From contig BQKZ01004423.1 of assembly GCA_036244855.1 (NCBI GenBank), positions 1 through 64,000 of the forward strand: a DNA stretch of 64,000 bases. The letters are read 5' to 3'. Made by a program: the position numbers and the translations under genes. The DNA is from Temnopleurus reevesii. Lineage: Eukaryota; Echinodermata; Echinoidea; Temnopleuroida; Temnopleuridae. The notes under the pieces were generated by a model. The model did not search any database. It saw only the letters and a program-made list of their open reading frames with translations, and was not told the DNA's origin. Positions 37,601-43,148 of this stretch are shown here, in pieces. Each line of letters begins with the position of its first letter. The first letter of the stretch is position 1.

Positions 37601-40600
37601 TCCAAATTCCATGCAATTGAAATGCAAGTGTATTTTGCAAATAAAAAAAAAGCTCAATACCTTACACACTTACAGACAGTGATGTTTTAAAATCATATAT
37701 GATCAACTCTATCAATAAAATTTGAACTTCTCCAAGTCGAATAATTGGCTAACAGATCATAAAATCATTAACAAATTTGTATGGTCCAAACACATTCAGA
37801 GTTACCTGCATTTTCAAAGGAATATGAAGTGGAAGCCTTTATACTGTAAATGTAATACAAAATATAAATGGAAGTACACACTTCTTGATTTTCAATGCCA
37901 TCAAACAGGATATTCATAAGAACAAACAAAATAAAAAGCTTAAAATATTATCATTCCAGACTAAGATAACACAGCGGAGATATGACTTACAATATACAAT
38001 GCACTATATCTACACATCTCTGCCCAAGCGAGCTGTGTTTAAAAGCATTGAATCCGATATTGATTTTTTCATTCATAGTAATCTTTTCATGGTCAGATAA
38101 CACATAGGGTATTTAATAGAGTATGAAGGAATATTTAATCAGTCTTCAAGCCCAGACCCCATAATTTTCATTACAATAACAAAGTCTGTATAATCTAAAA
38201 TGCATATTAGATTATACACCCCCATGCATAAGGTCTTTTCTAACACAGACGATTTTGCTACAGCTAGCTTTACTCCATACTTACTAATTTTCTAATTTTT
38301 CTAATACTAATTTTCATTACAATAACAAAGTCTGTATAATCTAAAATGCATATTAGATTATACACGGCCATGCATAAGGTCTTTTCTAACACAGACGATT
38401 TTGCTACAGCTAGCTTTACTCCATACTTAAAGAATTAATGGATTGAAAAGTCAAAACTAGGGTCTGTGATCAAAGACTACATTAAAATGTGTGGGAGTGA
38501 ATCGGAGGTGAATGACACATTTCAAACACCTTTAGATGTTTTGGAGATCACGTATTTGCCAGACCGCAAATTTCAAAAGAAAAGGGCATGACTTCTTGGC
38601 AATTCTACTCCATTTTGAAAGTAAATATGCAAGGTATTTTGTAATAAAGCAAATTTAAAATGTATTCCATCAATAATAGACTCTGAAATTCAATATGTAT
38701 TCTACCTTCCTGTTATATGTATAATGATTAAGAGCTTTAACAAAAACATTATTTACATGTCAGGGTGCTACAAGAATGTTTGGCACCACTTGCCAGACAG
38801 CACAAGTCGCTTCTCAAATTAATGACCCCAACACAATTTCTATATGTCTTTTTGGGCAAGTGACAATCTTATTTACTTGCCAAATGGCTCAATTTTTTTG
38901 CCCTGGGCATTCGGGCAAGTGGGTTTCTTGCGCCCTGCATGTTTCTGATGAAGCCAGTGCGGTAAGCTGTGATTAAATGTGTATGCCTATGTGATCTAAA
39001 ATTTTAAAAATGTCCAGTTTATATTTCAATATGAAATACAACAAATATTCACAACACAATTCCAATGAATCTAGATTAATACAACTGAAAGCTTGTCATC
39101 AAACATGTATCATCTTCTCTTTATGAGCTTGGCTCTCCAGTATAGCAATAGGTACATGTTACCAGACCTGGGTCGAGTGCAGCAAATTGTGAATGAATTA
39201 CTTGATAGAGGAAATAAACACCATTTCAACTGTGACCCTCTCTCTGAAAGGCCCAAGTCAGATCCACTATATAACAACGCTTGTATTTCAGCAATATGAG
39301 GTTTGCTTGATAATCCTACGGTCACATACAATAATTGTCAATTCTCTTCCAGATGACAAATGCTTTCATCACAAGCCAATAAGTAAGTCATCACAAGTTT
39401 TTCTCTCTCTTTTTTATCATATCATATTTGAGGGTTGCAGAAAAAAAATATTATCCAAGTATGGGTATTTGTATGTAGGCTTACCAACATGATGTTCAGT
39501 GTATGCCACACTTCTCTGCGTCTCGATAGACCCAAAATCATTCAATGAAAATTCATCTTGTACAATCATTTTCTCAATACAAAATTCATACACATCTATT
39601 ATCATTAGAGAATATTCAGAACTGAAATTTCTAATGGCACTGTCCTTGACAATCATGATTATAATGATGGATTTGTAAATTAAAAATTTGAGTGAATTTT
39701 AAAGGTTGCCATAACAATTCCACCTCCATCTGGCCTACCCATTGAACACAAAAGAAACCAATATTTTAATTTCCCTTTAATAACATGGACACAAAGAACC
39801 CTTGTATGACTTATTTTTACAAACATTCACTTACAAAAATATTAATATATTAAATCACACAGCCCATTGCACACATAAATTTGCTGACTTCTGTCTAACC
39901 CTTCAAATTTACGAATATTCATGAAAGTTCTGAAAAGAATGAAAGAAAAATTCCACAAATTGAAAGCGGCAGGGCAACAAACATCCATTGTACTGTAAAT
40001 TCGTGAGGGAAGTTCGAAACATCCCTCGTCTAATGCGACCTCAGACAAAACCAATTTTCAAAGCCTCAAACCACATGTTTTTTACATTTGACAAGGGGTG
40101 CGTTGTTCACCCCTACTTAGTAGGGGATAGAAGCGCAACCAAGTGGTTTTGCGGTCAGTGCTTCAATCAGACAATTATAGATCCTCAATCTTTGTGATAC
40201 TGGTATCCCTTTGACTAGATATGTATATGTATCAATCATAGATTGCATAAGTATGAAGGCCTAACTATTGCTATGTATTATTACATTACATGCCAAAATG
40301 AGAATATAAATAATAAATGTTTTTTAAGATAGCTCTTATCACCTCTTCATAAAGTGCTTTACAATTGCTGCTGCTTAATTGCCTTAGCTTTATATGGGTA
40401 ACCAGTTGTTTGAAGACAAACATGTAGCTCATCCTCCAAAACTGTACAACTGCCACTGCCTATAGGCATAAATATCTTGGTAACAATCAAATACTGTATT
40501 TATAAGCAAAAATTTCCACATGCATATATTTTCGAATTATGGGACCATTTTTACATTGAAGTGAGTTGTTATTTTTTTTTCATTGTTTGTATACAAATGA

Positions 40601-43092
40601 ATGTGCATCATACTGAGCGGGAATTTCTGAGAAGCTTGGACCATATAATTCTTAAAAGTAAAACTCATACAGTATATAGATAACGATCTTGATAACAATC
40701 ATTATCAAATATGATTCACTATTAAATCATGCTGTTTGTTCCTTTTCACTTGACTATTTATCACATGACTTAATGTTCTTCGACAAGGCTCATATCAGGG
40801 GAGGGACGATTTCAACATGTCAGCGCAGAGGGATTCATCATCATGGGAAAATATTTCCTTCAAATGTCTGATTTCATTTTTTTCTTTGCTACTTCATCTG
40901 GATTCATTCAGCTAGGTATTGCAAGATGTCATATATTCAAGACTGCGGTTATCTCTCTGATATACAAGGCACCTTTCGCAAGTAGCTATATGACAAGATT
41001 ATTCAGTCAAATATACTGACAAAAAAAGGGTTTAACTTCACAATAACTTTCTTCGTGGATTGTGCAATGCAAAAAAAAGTATCAGAATAATACATGTACC
41101 AGTGACTAACAAGATGTATTGTGATAAAACACTGTAATACAGTAGATTCATATTGTTCTGTGTAACATCAAAATGCACTTACAAAAGCAACATTAGAATC
41201 TGTCTACTTCAGCAAAGGTGTTGTTCTGCCCTTTTTCTTGTCTTGAACATTATGAAATGCAGAGTTGGTGTTTTATCATCACAACCATTTTTGCAGTAAA
41301 AAGGAGCTCTATAGACTAGGTAATTCAAGTTCAATGGAGTGCAAATGAGCTTGTCATCAGGAGGCACTTGTGTAAAAGACCCAATGTTCTTTGTTTTCAC
41401 CTGAATTGAGAATCAATCATCCCCTTGTCATTCAGAAAATTGAGCTCACATTAAAAGTGTAATTCAAAATTGAGAAATGATTGTTTATGGCTAAAACACT
41501 TGAATTGTGTTTGTGTGTGTGGTTAGATTGTTATGGGATCTTCATGTTATTTGATATTGAAAGACTTGCATTCAAAATATTAGTCTCATGTCAGATTAAA
41601 ATTTGTTATTCAATTTACCTACATTGGAAGAACTTCATCATCAGATTTCAACAAGACAAAAATTTGGGGATATCCAGCAATTTCAATGTAAATCATATCT
41701 ATAAATGAGACGAAACTCTTCAAAATATTCATTGGCGGAAATGTGCTTAATACTCATAAGCATTTCAAAATGACTGTAAGTCATCAAAATTCCTCTAAAT
41801 TCCATTAAAGTGCACACACGCACTCCAATTCAGCCCCAACAGATAAAATCAATTTTCAGATCAAAATTCACTTGTAAAGCAGATGATATTTTCGGAAATA
41901 ATATTCATCCCAATTGTGCTCTTATACCATTACAGCAATAGCCCCAGGCAACGACTCTATTTTCATTAAGCAGAGAGAATTGATGCGCTCGTCCCACGAC
42001 ATGAACTTCAATGAGAACAAATTGCGTGTATCGTGTGGCTCATCTTTCATAAAAGATCCCTAAAAGGACAAGGAATCTGGTAATCTTTGCGGAATTTCCT
42101 CAATTCATGATGCAAAACCTCATATTTGGGCTGTTCAGTCATACCTAAGGCTTCCCATTCGCGTCTCAGCCAATTATTATTATTTTTTTTAAAGTAGTAA
42201 AAAATGATATAAACTATTTCAATAAAATAAACTGGCTTAAGGGTTAATACATGTAGATCTGTAAGTCGGTTCCAATATGATTAGCATTTAATACAAAGGA
42301 GCATTGAATTTGTGTTTGACTTAATTTTAGAGAAATAGATTACATTATGCTTAAAGATTTTGCTGTATATGTAAGAGACTCCCTCACTATGGGATGCACC
42401 ATACTTGTGAATTTTCTGCAAGAAAACTTGGAGATGACAATCTTTTTTATTACAAATTTCATGTTGTTGACAAGTGCTGTAATCATAATTTGAAATTTTA
42501 TTTGTTTCTTGGTTTTAATTACAAAGAAGGATATACATAATGGACCTAGGAGTCCTTAGGAACACCAAGCAGGTGAGATGCAAAGAGAGATGGACAAATA
42601 AAAAGAAAGAGGGGGAGATAAAAAGGGAAGGTGTCAGAAGATGAGGGGAATCTTTTTAATAAATATATCGAGTGTCATATTACCTCAGCAGCTCTGCCCT
42701 GGATCCTGTCGGTGTGCTCCGGATATTTCCTTTTTAAATATTCCATGATTAGAGGGCTCTCTCTGACCTTCTTGGGAGAAGTCCTCTGTAAAAGTGGAAT
42801 CACAATAGTAAGTTAACTGTGACACGATAATGTTTATCACAATCTAGCACATCAATATCCATAACAAAACATTATTGTTATCAATTCACTCTAGCACATG
42901 TATAATAATTAATATTCATCATATCGTCATCCACATATCATACAAAAAATGGGAATCCGTAGAAAATCACACCACCACCACTATCACCACAACCATCATC
43001 ACCACCAATATCATTACCATCAATGCCATCATTATTACCGCCAAGAACTGCACCATCCTCCTCTTCCTTCTCTGCCTCCTCATCATCACCAA

Positions 43093-43148
<56 letters not shown>

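Larger units (their letters stand above)
27171..40183. repeat. Duplicated segment, copy 2 (about 13.0 kb)
   Basis: Counterpart of 15122-27169. It is longer because of a family A MITE (34027-34204), a CAGGG-ended element (38761-38937), two small tandem duplications (37485-37610, 38163-38430), an exon-fragment insertion (32586-32760) and a longer cassette array. After 40183 the sequence is unique. Confidence 0.95.
36566..40183. other. Upstream intron of e3, copy 2: no supported gene
   Basis: Counterpart of 24040-27169 with a GA-rich block (37018-37245) and several copy-specific insertions listed separately. No exon with matching phase seen. Confidence 0.55.

Noticed and set aside
15122..40183. 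A genuine gene with doubled AIP3 and coiled-coil exons
   Set aside because: The N at the join, the mid-exon break and allele-like differences make an assembly artefact more likely; not formally excluded.
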